Of a stretch of DNA of 64,000 nucleotides, positions 24,800 to 33,238 are shown in pieces; position 1 is the stretch's first letter; each line of letters starts with the position of its first letter. The position numbers and the translations under genes were made by a program. Origin of the DNA: Corynebacterium sp. (GTDB taxonomy: Bacteria; Actinomycetota; Actinomycetes; Mycobacteriales; Mycobacteriaceae); contig NZ_JAUNKO010000005.1 of the NCBI RefSeq assembly GCF_030532715.1, forward strand, positions 62,001-126,000, in the 5' to 3' direction. Below the pieces are notes generated by a model that searched no databases, was not told the origin of the DNA, and was given only the letters and a program-made list of their open reading frames with translations.

Positions 24800-27139
24800 G
24801 TGACTACACACCACCCTGGGCTGCGACGCAGCATTCGCCCCGGCACCCTCGCCATCGCAGCGCTCACCACCTCGGTAGCTTTGCTCAGCCCCGGCATGCC
24901 GGTCGCACTCGCCGACGGCAACTCCACGTTTGGCATCACAGCCCAGCCGGGCGTCGAACAAAAAGTCGCCGCCGAAACCTCCGCGTTGCAGTGGGGTATC
25001 CGCGGCTCCTTTGTTCGATATGTCAGCGGAGCGACCCACATTCTCGACGGCGCGCAACAAGGGCCGAACAACACCTACCTGTGGCCCTATCAATCCACCC
25101 AGAAAAACCCCGACACTGGCGAAGTGACCATCCAGTATGGCGGCACAGTGAACTTTATGAAGTACTGCAGTGGCGAAACGCGCCGCCCGAACTGCGATTT
25201 GGATTTCACCTTCAGCGCCCCGAAGATCGTGCTCAACCCAGCAACAGGCAAAGGCAAACTCTTTGCCACGATCCACACCAAGGACTACACCACGAAAGCA
25301 TGGTCGGGTCCCGAGGAGCGTCAGATAGGTAACCTGGACGCGAACGCAGCGCGTTTCAATACCAGCGGCGGCGCGATGCACTTCAGCGGTGTATCGGCCA
25401 CACTCACGGCGGACGGAAATGCCGCATTCAGCAATTTCTATGAGGAAGGCGGTTTCCTCGACTCCCTCTCCTTTACCGTTGATGAGACGTTCGACGTCGG
25501 TGAGCGCACTGGGTACAACATCAGCAACCAGATTCACACCGATGTTGAATTTGAAAACTCCAACCGAGTGTTCGCCCGCACCGATGGTTCGATCTTGCAC
25601 GTCACGGCTGGCAGCGACGGGAAAGCGCAACTCATTAGCGGTGACCTCGGGCAGGTGAAATTCGTGCAAGACCTACCCATGAATTCGAACTCCCCTGCGG
25701 CGTTCGACCCGCGCACGAATCGGCTGTACTGGGTGCAGGGAAGCACCATCAAAACGGCAACCGTGACGGACTCCGGTGTTGGTGCCGCCACGGATCTTGC
25801 CACGTTTATGGGCCGCGCCACTGGGTTCACCTACTCCCCCAGCCGAGATGCCGTTGCAGTCCTGCACAACGAGGGCGACTACCGCAATCCCAACTACCGC
25901 CTCACCATTGTCAATGCCGCTGGCAACACCCAAGTGGTTGCGTTGCCATCGCCAGCATCATTGGTGCCAACCGCCCAGGACACCAGTGAAATTTACGGTT
26001 CCACGTTCGGCAACGATGGCGCTGGGTTACGCGCGCTGCCTGACGGTACGTTTATTTCGCTCTACGACGTCAACATCGTGCACACGAACGGCGAATCCGA
26101 ACCGAACGTACCGTTGCATATCAAACCAGACGCCGCGGCGGAGGAAAATGTTTCCCGCATCCTAGAATTCCGTGAGTTCATGCGGGGCGGCCGCGGCGCG
26201 TTCCGCGGCATTACCACTGATGCGGCGGGCAATATTGGCATCTACGCGACGTTTGCGTCGGTGGACACCGCGTCCAAGTCAACGATCGGGTTTGCACGGT
26301 ATAGCGACGGAAAGTTCACCGTGCACCCAGCCCAAGCACACCCCGATGCCCAAGGCGTTGCCGCACTGAGTTTCGTACCGGACGGGAACGCGGTGTTTGT
26401 CAGCCAAGATCGTTCCGTTGCAGTGTTCCTCGACCCCACGACCATGCGGGAAACCGGCCGCGCCTCGCTCGGTGAGTTTATGAAAGACACCGCCTCGCTG
26501 CTGAACGATGGCGCGGTGTTCGGTGCGGATTCTTCACTGTATGTGATCGACCGTCGACCCACGAAGGGTAGCGACGAATGGAACGAATATGTGGGCTTCC
26601 AAAGGTTGACCCCACCAGGGGCAGTGCAACAGCTCGACACCACACTTGGGCGATACACCATGGCCGGCCAGGCGGCCGAGCCCGGGAATAGCAATAGCGA
26701 GGACACCACCGAAGAGCAACAAGTGTTGCCGCCCGCAGACACCGGGAAGGACTTCGCCGAACAAGCTAAAAACGCTGCTGAAGAGGCAAAAGCTGCGGCG
26801 GAGCAAGCGCAACAACAGGCCGAAGCGGCGCGTGAACATGCCGAAAAACTCGCCGAGCTTCAAGCGTTGGTCACCAAGGCGGAACAGGCTTCGCAACGCG
26901 CGGAACGGGCCGCTGCGCAGGCCGAAGAGCATCTTAAGCAGGCGGAGCGTGACAATCAACGCGCAAGCGAAACCCTCGCGGAGGCCGAAAGAATTGCCGA
27001 ACAGGCGCGGAAAGCCGCGGACGAGGCGAAACGATCTGCCGACCAAGCGAATCAGGCCGCCGAGCACGCCACGCCCCATGACACGGGCTGGGGTAAGCGG
27101 CTTCGGTGGCTCGTGTCCCCGTTTGCTGGTAGCTCCTAA
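24800..27139 (+). CDS. Secreted HtaA-domain (haem-binding type) surface protein with coiled-coil tail
   Basis: A 779-residue protein started at the GTG at 24800, which has AAGGAAG five bases upstream and opens a signal peptide (Arg residues, then TLAIAALTTSVALLS, cleavage near ALA-DGN). Residues about 60-235 form an HtaA domain, beginning LQWGIRGSFVRYVSG and ending near FLDSLSFTVDE. Such domains bind haem and haemoglobin in C. diphtheriae HtaA and ChtA. Residues about 240-630 resemble a beta-propeller. Residues about 655-755 are an Ala/Glu/Lys/Gln-rich coiled coil. The C-terminus (GWGKRLRWLVSPFAGSS) has no LPxTG motif or membrane helix, so the mode of anchoring is unclear. Confidence 0.85.
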   Translation: MTTHHPGLRRSIRPGTLAIAALTTSVALLSPGMPVALADGNSTFGITAQPGVEQKVAAETSALQWGIRGSFVRYVSGATHILDGAQQGPNNTYLWPYQSTQKNPDTGEVTIQYGGTVNFMKYCSGETRRPNCDLDFTFSAPKIVLNPATGKGKLFATIHTKDYTTKAWSGPEERQIGNLDANAARFNTSGGAMHFSGVSATLTADGNAAFSNFYEEGGFLDSLSFTVDETFDVGERTGYNISNQIHTDVEFENSNRVFARTDGSILHVTAGSDGKAQLISGDLGQVKFVQDLPMNSNSPAAFDPRTNRLYWVQGSTIKTATVTDSGVGAATDLATFMGRATGFTYSPSRDAVAVLHNEGDYRNPNYRLTIVNAAGNTQVVALPSPASLVPTAQDTSEIYGSTFGNDGAGLRALPDGTFISLYDVNIVHTNGESEPNVPLHIKPDAAAEENVSRILEFREFMRGGRGAFRGITTDAAGNIGIYATFASVDTASKSTIGFARYSDGKFTVHPAQAHPDAQGVAALSFVPDGNAVFVSQDRSVAVFLDPTTMRETGRASLGEFMKDTASLLNDGAVFGADSSLYVIDRRPTKGSDEWNEYVGFQRLTPPGAVQQLDTTLGRYTMAGQAAEPGNSNSEDTTEEQQVLPPADTGKDFAEQAKNAAEEAKAAAEQAQQQAEAAREHAEKLAELQALVTKAEQASQRAERAAAQAEEHLKQAERDNQRASETLAEAERIAEQARKAADEAKRSADQANQAAEHATPHDTGWGKRLRWLVSPFAGSS

Positions 27140-28632
27140 ACGTCGCCCGCTTGTCGACGCCGCGCCAGTGCCGCAGCGACGTCAGCCGCCGAGGCCGCCT
27201 GCTTGATCAGCTCGCCAACATGGTCGAAGGTGGCGTCGGCGGGTGCCGACATCGGGATCACAGTCCCATCCGTAAGTGTGAGTGAATCCCAGTTCGCTGC
27301 CGCAATATCCGCTGCGAAGCGATCCATCATGCCACCCCGCAGAAACGCCCGCGAGTCGGTCGGCGGGGTGTGCGCGGCGGCGGCGATGGTTTCCGCATCG
27401 GCAAGTGTAACCATACGCCCCTTGCGGACCAGTGCATGGTAGAGGCTCTTCGTAGGGTCGATATCCGAATATTGCAGATCAATGAGTGCCATCTTTGGGT
27501 CCGACCAAGCCACGCCACGCTGCTCGTAGCCACGTAGCAGCGCCAGTTTCGCCGTCCAGTCCAGCATGTGGGCGGTGCTCAGCGGATCAGCCGCCAACAA
27601 TTCCATGACGTGGCTCCAGAGTTTGAGCACCTGTTCGTCCACCGGATCGGTGGCGGTAACACGGGAGTGGTATTCGCGCAGGATTTCGATTGCGGTGAGG
27701 GCGCGGCCGTCAACAAGCGCGATGCGGTGGGTGCAGGTCAGGTCCCAGGAAACGCGCGAAACTTCAGCGACGGGGGCGGTGACGGTGAGGTCAGAAAAAT
27801 CCACTCCCCGCTCCACAGCGTCAATGACGAGTTTTGTCATGCCCAATTTGAGGAACGTTGCAGTTTGAGACATATTTGCGTCGCCGATTATCACGTGGAG
27901 GCGCGCTAAGTCGTCCGTCGCGTGGGACTCATCACGAGTGTTAATAATGCCGCGATTCAGGGTTGTCTCAAGCGATATTTGTTGCTCAATGTAGTCGGCG
28001 CGTTGGCTGATTTGATAGCCCGCGTCCTCCCCGTGTTGACCCAAACCCACGCGCCCCGCGCCGGTGATTACTTGGCGGGCAATGAAAAACGGAATGAGGG
28101 CCTGGGCGAGCACATCAAAATCCGTTGTGCGGTGATACAAGTAGTTTTCGTGAGCCCCGTAGGATGCCCCTTTGCCATCAACGTTGTTCTTGTAAATCTT
28201 CAACGGTGGGCAGGGTGGATGATTGTCCAATACGGATTCGCCGGCGGCGGAATACTCGGCTACCGCGGCGACGGCCGCATTGAGGACAAGGTCACCCGCG
28301 GCGTCGTAAATCATTGCGTCCCACGCATTGGTAGTTTCGGGTGAGGAATATTCCGGGTGTGCGTGGTCCACGTAAAAGCGCGCGCCGGCGGTAGTGACTA
28401 CGTTGGCCACGCCCAAGGCCCGTGGGTCCACCACCGGAACATGGTGGTAACGGCGCAGGTCAAAGCCTCGAGAATCCTTGAGTGGGGACTCTGGGGCAAA
28501 GTCCCACCGGGTTCGTTGTGTGTGTCCCGCGTACGCCACCACAAGGTGCGTGGAGGTGATAATCGGGCTGACCGTGGGGTCGGTGGGCGTGGCAATCCCG
28601 TATTCGGTTTCCGTTCCCAAAAAACGAACCAT
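27136..28632 (-). CDS. dop: Pup deamidase/depupylase Dop
   Basis: This 498-residue paralogue of PafA starts at the ATG at 28632 (VRFLGTETEYGIATP after Met), two bases after the mpa stop. DHAHPEYSSPET near residue 95 holds the conserved catalytic Asp. The insertion after the first strand is longer than in PafA, the so-called Dop-loop. Dop converts the C-terminal Gln of Pup to Glu and also removes Pup from substrates. Its 3' end overlaps the convergent HtaA-domain gene by 4 bp. Confidence 0.95.
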   Translation of the reverse strand: MVRFLGTETEYGIATPTDPTVSPIITSTHLVVAYAGHTQRTRWDFAPESPLKDSRGFDLRRYHHVPVVDPRALGVANVVTTAGARFYVDHAHPEYSSPETTNAWDAMIYDAAGDLVLNAAVAAVAEYSAAGESVLDNHPPCPPLKIYKNNVDGKGASYGAHENYLYHRTTDFDVLAQALIPFFIARQVITGAGRVGLGQHGEDAGYQISQRADYIEQQISLETTLNRGIINTRDESHATDDLARLHVIIGDANMSQTATFLKLGMTKLVIDAVERGVDFSDLTVTAPVAEVSRVSWDLTCTHRIALVDGRALTAIEILREYHSRVTATDPVDEQVLKLWSHVMELLAADPLSTAHMLDWTAKLALLRGYEQRGVAWSDPKMALIDLQYSDIDPTKSLYHALVRKGRMVTLADAETIAAAAHTPPTDSRAFLRGGMMDRFAADIAAANWDSLTLTDGTVIPMSAPADATFDHVGELIKQAASAADVAAALARRRQAGDV

Positions 28633-28634
28633 GG

Positions 28635-30128
28635 TTACGCTACTTCCTGATCTGTGAGCACTTTCGCATCCACAACGCGGAGCCCGTGGCGCCCAGCAAT
28701 TCGAGACCACTCATCTGGGGAGGAAGTGTTTGGTAGGTCCTCGTTTTCGCGGTTTTCCGCATTAATCGCGGCAATGAGGTGCGCGCGTGTAATGCCGACG
28801 CCGATGCCGTGGATTTGGTCTTTAATCGCGTTCTTTTTCGCGCGGTCTACAATGTTGGCGATCATGGCGCCGGAAACGAAATCGCGGTAATGCAGCGTCT
28901 CTTTCGAGCCGTCCACAAGCGTGAGCTCCACGAATGGCTTATGAGCAAAAAGTTCATTCACGGAAGCTTCGATAAGTTCAGCGGCAGGTTCATGCAAGGG
29001 CAAAGCATCAGTAATATAGCGGGCGAAAATATCGCGAGAGCCAGCCCGATCAGGGCGATTCACACGGATTTTCACATCTAAGCGGCCCGGGCGCAGAATC
29101 GCGGGATCAATAAGTTCCTCCCGGTTGGTCGCACCAATCACAATTACATTGGTGAGCCCTTCCACGCCGTCGAGCTCAGTGAGCAATTGCGGCACGACAG
29201 TGGTTTCCATATCGGAGCTCACACCGCTGCCACGGGTGCGGAAAATGGACTCCATTTCGTCGAAAAATATCACCACGGGGCGGCCTTCTTCAGCGAGTTC
29301 GCGCGCACGGTCGAATATGACGCGAATTTGCCGCTCCGTCTCGCCCACATATTTGTTCAGCAGTTCGGGGCCCTTGACATTAAGGAAATAGGATTTGCCG
29401 TTATCGCCAGAGCGTTCCGCCAACGAGCGGGCAACGGCTTTCGCAATAAGCGTTTTGCCGCAGCCTGGTGGACCGTACAACAGCACGCCTTTAGGCGGCC
29501 GCAGTTGGTAATCCTGATACAACTCAGGATGTGCGAATGGCAGTTCGACTGCATCGTGGATTGCTTCGATTTGCGCGTCGAGACCGCCGATGTCGGAATA
29601 GCGGACATTCGGCACTTCCTCGAGCGATAGTTTGGACACTTCGGCCTTGGGGATTACTTCGAACGCGTAGCCGGCGCGGGCGTCGACAAGCACGGTGTCG
29701 CCGCGCTTGGGAACCACGCCCGCAGCGAGCCGCACGAGGCGCTCCTCCCCCGTGGAATCCGCAACGAGCACGCGGCCGCCCAACAATTCCGTAATCACGG
29801 CGAGCTCACCGGCGTCCTCCTTGCCGCAAACCTCCACTACCTGGGAAGATTCCCCGATTCGTACGCGTACTCCGGGCTGCAATTGGGATTTGTTGACCAG
29901 CGGAGAAACGACGAGGCGCATGCGTCGATTGAGAGTGAATACTTCCGCGGTGCGGCCGCCCTGGCTGGGCTCGAGGTAGGTGCCATACGTGCTTGGCGGG
30001 TCTGCTAGTTGTTCTAGTTCCTCCTGCAAAATCGCAAGTTTGTCCCTAGAGGCTTTCAGCAATTCCGCGAGCTTCACATTGCGGGCGCCTAATTGGTCAA
30101 TGCGGCGCTGCAGTTCTGCGGTTTCCAT
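28635..30128 (-). CDS. mpa: AAA+ ATPase ARC (Mpa), Pup-dependent unfoldase
   Basis: A 497-residue ring ATPase. The N-terminal coiled coil (residues 5-45, METAELQRRIDQLGARN) binds Pup. Two OB-type domains follow, then the AAA module with Walker A GPPGCGKT near residue 218, Walker B FFDEMESIF near residue 290 and an Arg-rich second region of homology. The start at 30128 has AAAGG six bases upstream. The C-terminus ends DAKVLTDQEVA: the GQYL-type tail with the penultimate Tyr that docks mycobacterial Mpa to the 20S proteasome is missing, as in other corynebacteria that lack the proteasome. Confidence 0.95.
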   Translation of the reverse strand: METAELQRRIDQLGARNVKLAELLKASRDKLAILQEELEQLADPPSTYGTYLEPSQGGRTAEVFTLNRRMRLVVSPLVNKSQLQPGVRVRIGESSQVVEVCGKEDAGELAVITELLGGRVLVADSTGEERLVRLAAGVVPKRGDTVLVDARAGYAFEVIPKAEVSKLSLEEVPNVRYSDIGGLDAQIEAIHDAVELPFAHPELYQDYQLRPPKGVLLYGPPGCGKTLIAKAVARSLAERSGDNGKSYFLNVKGPELLNKYVGETERQIRVIFDRARELAEEGRPVVIFFDEMESIFRTRGSGVSSDMETTVVPQLLTELDGVEGLTNVIVIGATNREELIDPAILRPGRLDVKIRVNRPDRAGSRDIFARYITDALPLHEPAAELIEASVNELFAHKPFVELTLVDGSKETLHYRDFVSGAMIANIVDRAKKNAIKDQIHGIGVGITRAHLIAAINAENRENEDLPNTSSPDEWSRIAGRHGLRVVDAKVLTDQEVA

Positions 30129-30164
30129 ACACATCCTTTAGTCGGCGTTACGCTACACCAAGCG

Positions 30165-31001
30165 TTATTTTCGAGCGCGGCGTTGCGGGCGCGGGGCGAC
30201 CGTACCATCCGCGAGTCGGCGTGCCCACACCAGAAACGCGGTGTGGGCGTTCATGCGGTGCTCTGGACGGGTTGCTAGGCCATCAACTTTCCACTCGCGC
30301 ACGAGTGATTCCCACGCTTTCGGTTCGGTGAAGCACCGAAGTTCGCGAATGCCTTCCATAACTTTCATCAGTTGTGGCACGGTGGCGACGTACGTCATAA
30401 ACACCCCGCCCGGTTGCAGCAGTTTCGAAACCGTGTTCAAGCATTCCCAAGGCTCTAGCATGTCGAGGATAATGCGGTCGACCGGGCCGCCTAACCCTGC
30501 GACGGTTGCCTCGTTGAAATCCCCTAATCGAAGGTCCCAATTCGGGGGCATTTCGCCGAAATATTCGCAAACATTATTGCGTGCATATTCGAGGTGATCC
30601 GGGCGAATTTCGTACGAAAACAGTGTGCCGTCTTTCCCGATTGCGCGGAGCAGGGACATGGACAACGCGCCGGAGCCGGCGCCCGCCTCCAACACTCGAG
30701 CGCCGGGGAAAATATCGCCCTCAACAAGGATCTGTGCTGCGTCTTTAGGGTAAATCACGGCCGCGCCGCGGGGCATCGACAGTACATGGTCCACGAGGAG
30801 GTGGCGGAAACACAGGTATTGCCCGCCGTGCGCAGACTCCACCACCGTGCCTTCGTGCTGGCCGATAATGTCGTCGTGCGCGATACCCCCCTTGTGTGTG
30901 AAAAAGTGTTCGCCCGGTGTGAGGACAATGGTGAAGTGCCTGCGCTTTGCGTCCGTGAGTTGAACGCGGTCGCCCGGCTGGAAGGGGCCAGAGTACGCCA
31001 T
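30165..31001 (-). CDS. trmI: tRNA (adenine-58-N1)-methyltransferase TrmI
   Basis: A 278-residue Rossmann methyltransferase. The N-terminal beta domain starts FQPGDRVQLTDAKRRHFTIVL; the SAM motif is VLEAGAGSGALSMSLL near residue 100, and the conserved LDMLEPWECL lies near residue 180. It methylates A58 in the T-loop of tRNA. The start ATG has AAAGG close upstream. It is 36 bp upstream of mpa on the same strand, the trmI-mpa-dop order known from mycobacteria. Confidence 0.94.
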   Translation of the reverse strand: MAYSGPFQPGDRVQLTDAKRRHFTIVLTPGEHFFTHKGGIAHDDIIGQHEGTVVESAHGGQYLCFRHLLVDHVLSMPRGAAVIYPKDAAQILVEGDIFPGARVLEAGAGSGALSMSLLRAIGKDGTLFSYEIRPDHLEYARNNVCEYFGEMPPNWDLRLGDFNEATVAGLGGPVDRIILDMLEPWECLNTVSKLLQPGGVFMTYVATVPQLMKVMEGIRELRCFTEPKAWESLVREWKVDGLATRPEHRMNAHTAFLVWARRLADGTVAPRPQRRARK

Positions 31002-31034
31002 GGGTACCTTTCTTCGAAGGGATCGTTGGTGAGT

Positions 31035-32270
31035 TTAACCGACAAAGTACTCGTACAGTGCGCGGGTAAACCATTCCATATCGCGCACCCCTGCGAGCTC
31101 GCGGGCGGAGTGCATGGAGAGCAGCGGAATACCCACATCCACTGTGGAAATACCCAAGCGGGTGGCCGTGATGGGGCCGATGGTGCTGCCGCATGGGACG
31201 TCGTTGCGGCTTACGAACTTCTGGTACGGCACGTCCGCGGCGCGGCAGGCCCGCAGCCACATGGCGCTCGTACTGGCGTTGGTGGCGTAGCGCTGGTTCG
31301 CGTTGATTTTCAGCACCGGCCCAGCGTTGAGGTGCGCCACCGAGGCGGGATCGTATTTGGCCATGTAGTTGGGATGCACGGCGTGCGCGGCGTCAGCGGA
31401 AACGCAAGTCGAACGGGCGTACATGCGCAGCAGTGTTTCCGTATCCGCACCGCACGCATGTGCAATGCGGGTGAGGACATCTTGCAGCAAGGGGCCGGCT
31501 GCACCGCTGGCAGTGTTGCTGCCAATCTCTTCATGATCGAAACACGCGAGGACAAGTATTTCGTTGTGGTCGTGGGCATGTTGTGTAGCCTCCGCAAACG
31601 CTTTCGCGCTTGCGTACACGGAAGATAGATTGTCCAGCCTGCCCGCCGCGATGCAAGCATCCTCAACGCCGAAGGTACGTGCGGGCTGCGTGTCGCGCGT
31701 GATCAAATCCCAAGCGGCAATCTCATTTGGGTCTACCTCTGCATGTTGCGCAATAAGGTCTGCGATGCTCTCGGCGCCTTCGAAGGCGGCGAAGATCGGT
31801 TGCATATGCTGCTGTTTGTCTAGGGTGAGGTTGTTGTCCCGCGTCAGGTGGATTGCCAAATGTGGGATGCGGAACGCCGGCGGCGTGCGAACGAGTTTTT
31901 CTTCCCCGTCGAAGGTGACAATGCGGCCAGCGAACTCTAATTCTCGGTCGAACCAGGATGCGAGTATCGGACCGCCATACACCTCGACTTGGGCCTGCTG
32001 CCAGCCGGCGAGGCGGACTTCTGGAACGGGTTTGAGCATGAAGCCGGGTGAATCGGTGTGCGAACCCACGATGCGAAAAGCGTTCGGTGTTCCGGTTGGC
32101 ACCCACCACGCCACGATGGCACCGCCGCGGATAATGTAATGCCCGCCAGGGTTTGCTTCGAGCTCTTCGGTCTCATCGTGCTGCCGAAAACCCGGCAAGA
32201 GTTTTGCCACTTCACGCGCCGCGTGGAAACTGCTCGGGGAAGCATCGAGGAAGTCCAAAAAATCACGCAT
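31035..32270 (-). CDS. M18-family aspartyl aminopeptidase
   Basis: A 411-residue metallopeptidase started at the ATG at 32270 (MRDFLDFLDASPSSFHAARE), the usual M18 N-terminus. The frame runs 55 codons further upstream without homology. Zinc ligands are visible in GSHTDSPG (His and Asp near residue 80), GRLDNLSS, and FDHEEIGSNTASGA near residue 250, with a late His in IPLLSMHSARE. M18 enzymes remove N-terminal acidic or other residues from peptides. It ends 33 bp before trmI and may share a transcript; peptidases near ARC could process unfolded products, but that is only inference. Confidence 0.92.
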   Translation of the reverse strand: MRDFLDFLDASPSSFHAAREVAKLLPGFRQHDETEELEANPGGHYIIRGGAIVAWWVPTGTPNAFRIVGSHTDSPGFMLKPVPEVRLAGWQQAQVEVYGGPILASWFDRELEFAGRIVTFDGEEKLVRTPPAFRIPHLAIHLTRDNNLTLDKQQHMQPIFAAFEGAESIADLIAQHAEVDPNEIAAWDLITRDTQPARTFGVEDACIAAGRLDNLSSVYASAKAFAEATQHAHDHNEILVLACFDHEEIGSNTASGAAGPLLQDVLTRIAHACGADTETLLRMYARSTCVSADAAHAVHPNYMAKYDPASVAHLNAGPVLKINANQRYATNASTSAMWLRACRAADVPYQKFVSRNDVPCGSTIGPITATRLGISTVDVGIPLLSMHSARELAGVRDMEWFTRALYEYFVG

Positions 32271-32508
32271 AACTTTCAAGACTAAAGCATGCGTTCGGGT
32301 GGTGCTCTGCTCCGTGTGCTCACCGGCCACGGTGTGAGCCGCAAAAGCCAACCAAAAGTACACTTTGTACTGCAATACTATCGCCATGCCTGCAACGTTT
32401 TGATGGTTATCAATTTGACAGTAGGTGCCAAGCAACGCGCCCTATTTTTTAACCGTTAATTGCGTTAATATTTAGGCATACGATAACCCTACGGAAGGGA
32501 GGCCGGCA
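32271..32508. promoter_or_regulatory. Divergent promoter region of the aminopeptidase and the SufC-like gene
   Basis: 238 bp without a gene. Two GTTAAT repeats lie at 32455-32469. TTAGG at 32472-32476 and TAACCCTA at 32484-32491 form a weak DtxR-like element with one extra base. No clear -35/-10 pair with a 17-bp spacer was found. Confidence 0.35.
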
Positions 32509-33222
32509 GTGTCTGTTGCACCCCTATTGCAGCTGGAGCAGGTTTCCGTCGCCGTCGACGAAACCCCAATCTGCCACGAAGTTTCACTTACTATCAACGA
32601 AGGTGAAACACATATCCTTTTCGGGCCGAACGGCTCCGGAAAGTCATCACTATTGCAAGCAATCATGGGCGTCGGCCCTTTTACAATCACCGCCGGGACT
32701 GCGCTGCTCCGGGGCGAGGATATTACTAGCCTCGACGTGACTGGTCGCGCAAACATTGGCATTGGCATGGCGTTTCAACGGCCACCGCGTATGCCGGGGG
32801 TTACTGTCGCTCAGTTCGCCGAAGCCATGCATGCACAATCCGCCGTGGCCACCGCCGCGAAAACCCTGCAGCTTGAGCATTTGCGCGACCGTGAAGTGAA
32901 TTGCGGTTTTTCCGGTGGAGAAACGAAGCGCTGGGAGATTATGAAACTGCTGTTGCAGCAACCGGATCTGTGTTTGTTTGATGAGCCGGAATCCGGGGTG
33001 GATTTGGAGCATGTTGCAGTGGTTGGGCGCGCGGTGCGGCAATTGCTTGCCCAGCCGGGTCGCCACGGCCAGCGAGGCGCTTTGATTGTGACGCATACCG
33101 GGTTCATCCTTGATCACCTTGACGCTACAAAAGCGCACCTCATGGTGGATGGCCGCATCGTGGAATCAGGTGAACCCCACACGTTGTTCGAACGTATTCG
33201 CGCGCACGGATACCACCCCTAG
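32509..33222 (+). CDS. SufC-like Fe-S assembly ATPase (SmsC-like)
   Basis: A 237-residue ABC-type ATPase without membrane domains. Walker A is FGPNGSGKSS near residues 44-53, the signature is FSGGETKRWEIMKLLL near residue 135, Walker B is LCLFDEPESGVD near residue 160, and a late His lies in LIVTHTG. The ETKRWEIMKLLL and DEPESGVDLE blocks are much closer to SufC (EKKRNEIMQ, DEPDSGLD) than to transport ATPases. The GTG start has AAGGGAGG six bases upstream. It is followed after 16 bp by a SufB-type scaffold, with no sufS, sufU, sufD or sufT nearby, which matches a two-gene SMS unit. Confidence 0.85.
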   Translation: MSVAPLLQLEQVSVAVDETPICHEVSLTINEGETHILFGPNGSGKSSLLQAIMGVGPFTITAGTALLRGEDITSLDVTGRANIGIGMAFQRPPRMPGVTVAQFAEAMHAQSAVATAAKTLQLEHLRDREVNCGFSGGETKRWEIMKLLLQQPDLCLFDEPESGVDLEHVAVVGRAVRQLLAQPGRHGQRGALIVTHTGFILDHLDATKAHLMVDGRIVESGEPHTLFERIRAHGYHP

Positions 33223-33238
33223 TGAAAGCGAGTTCATC

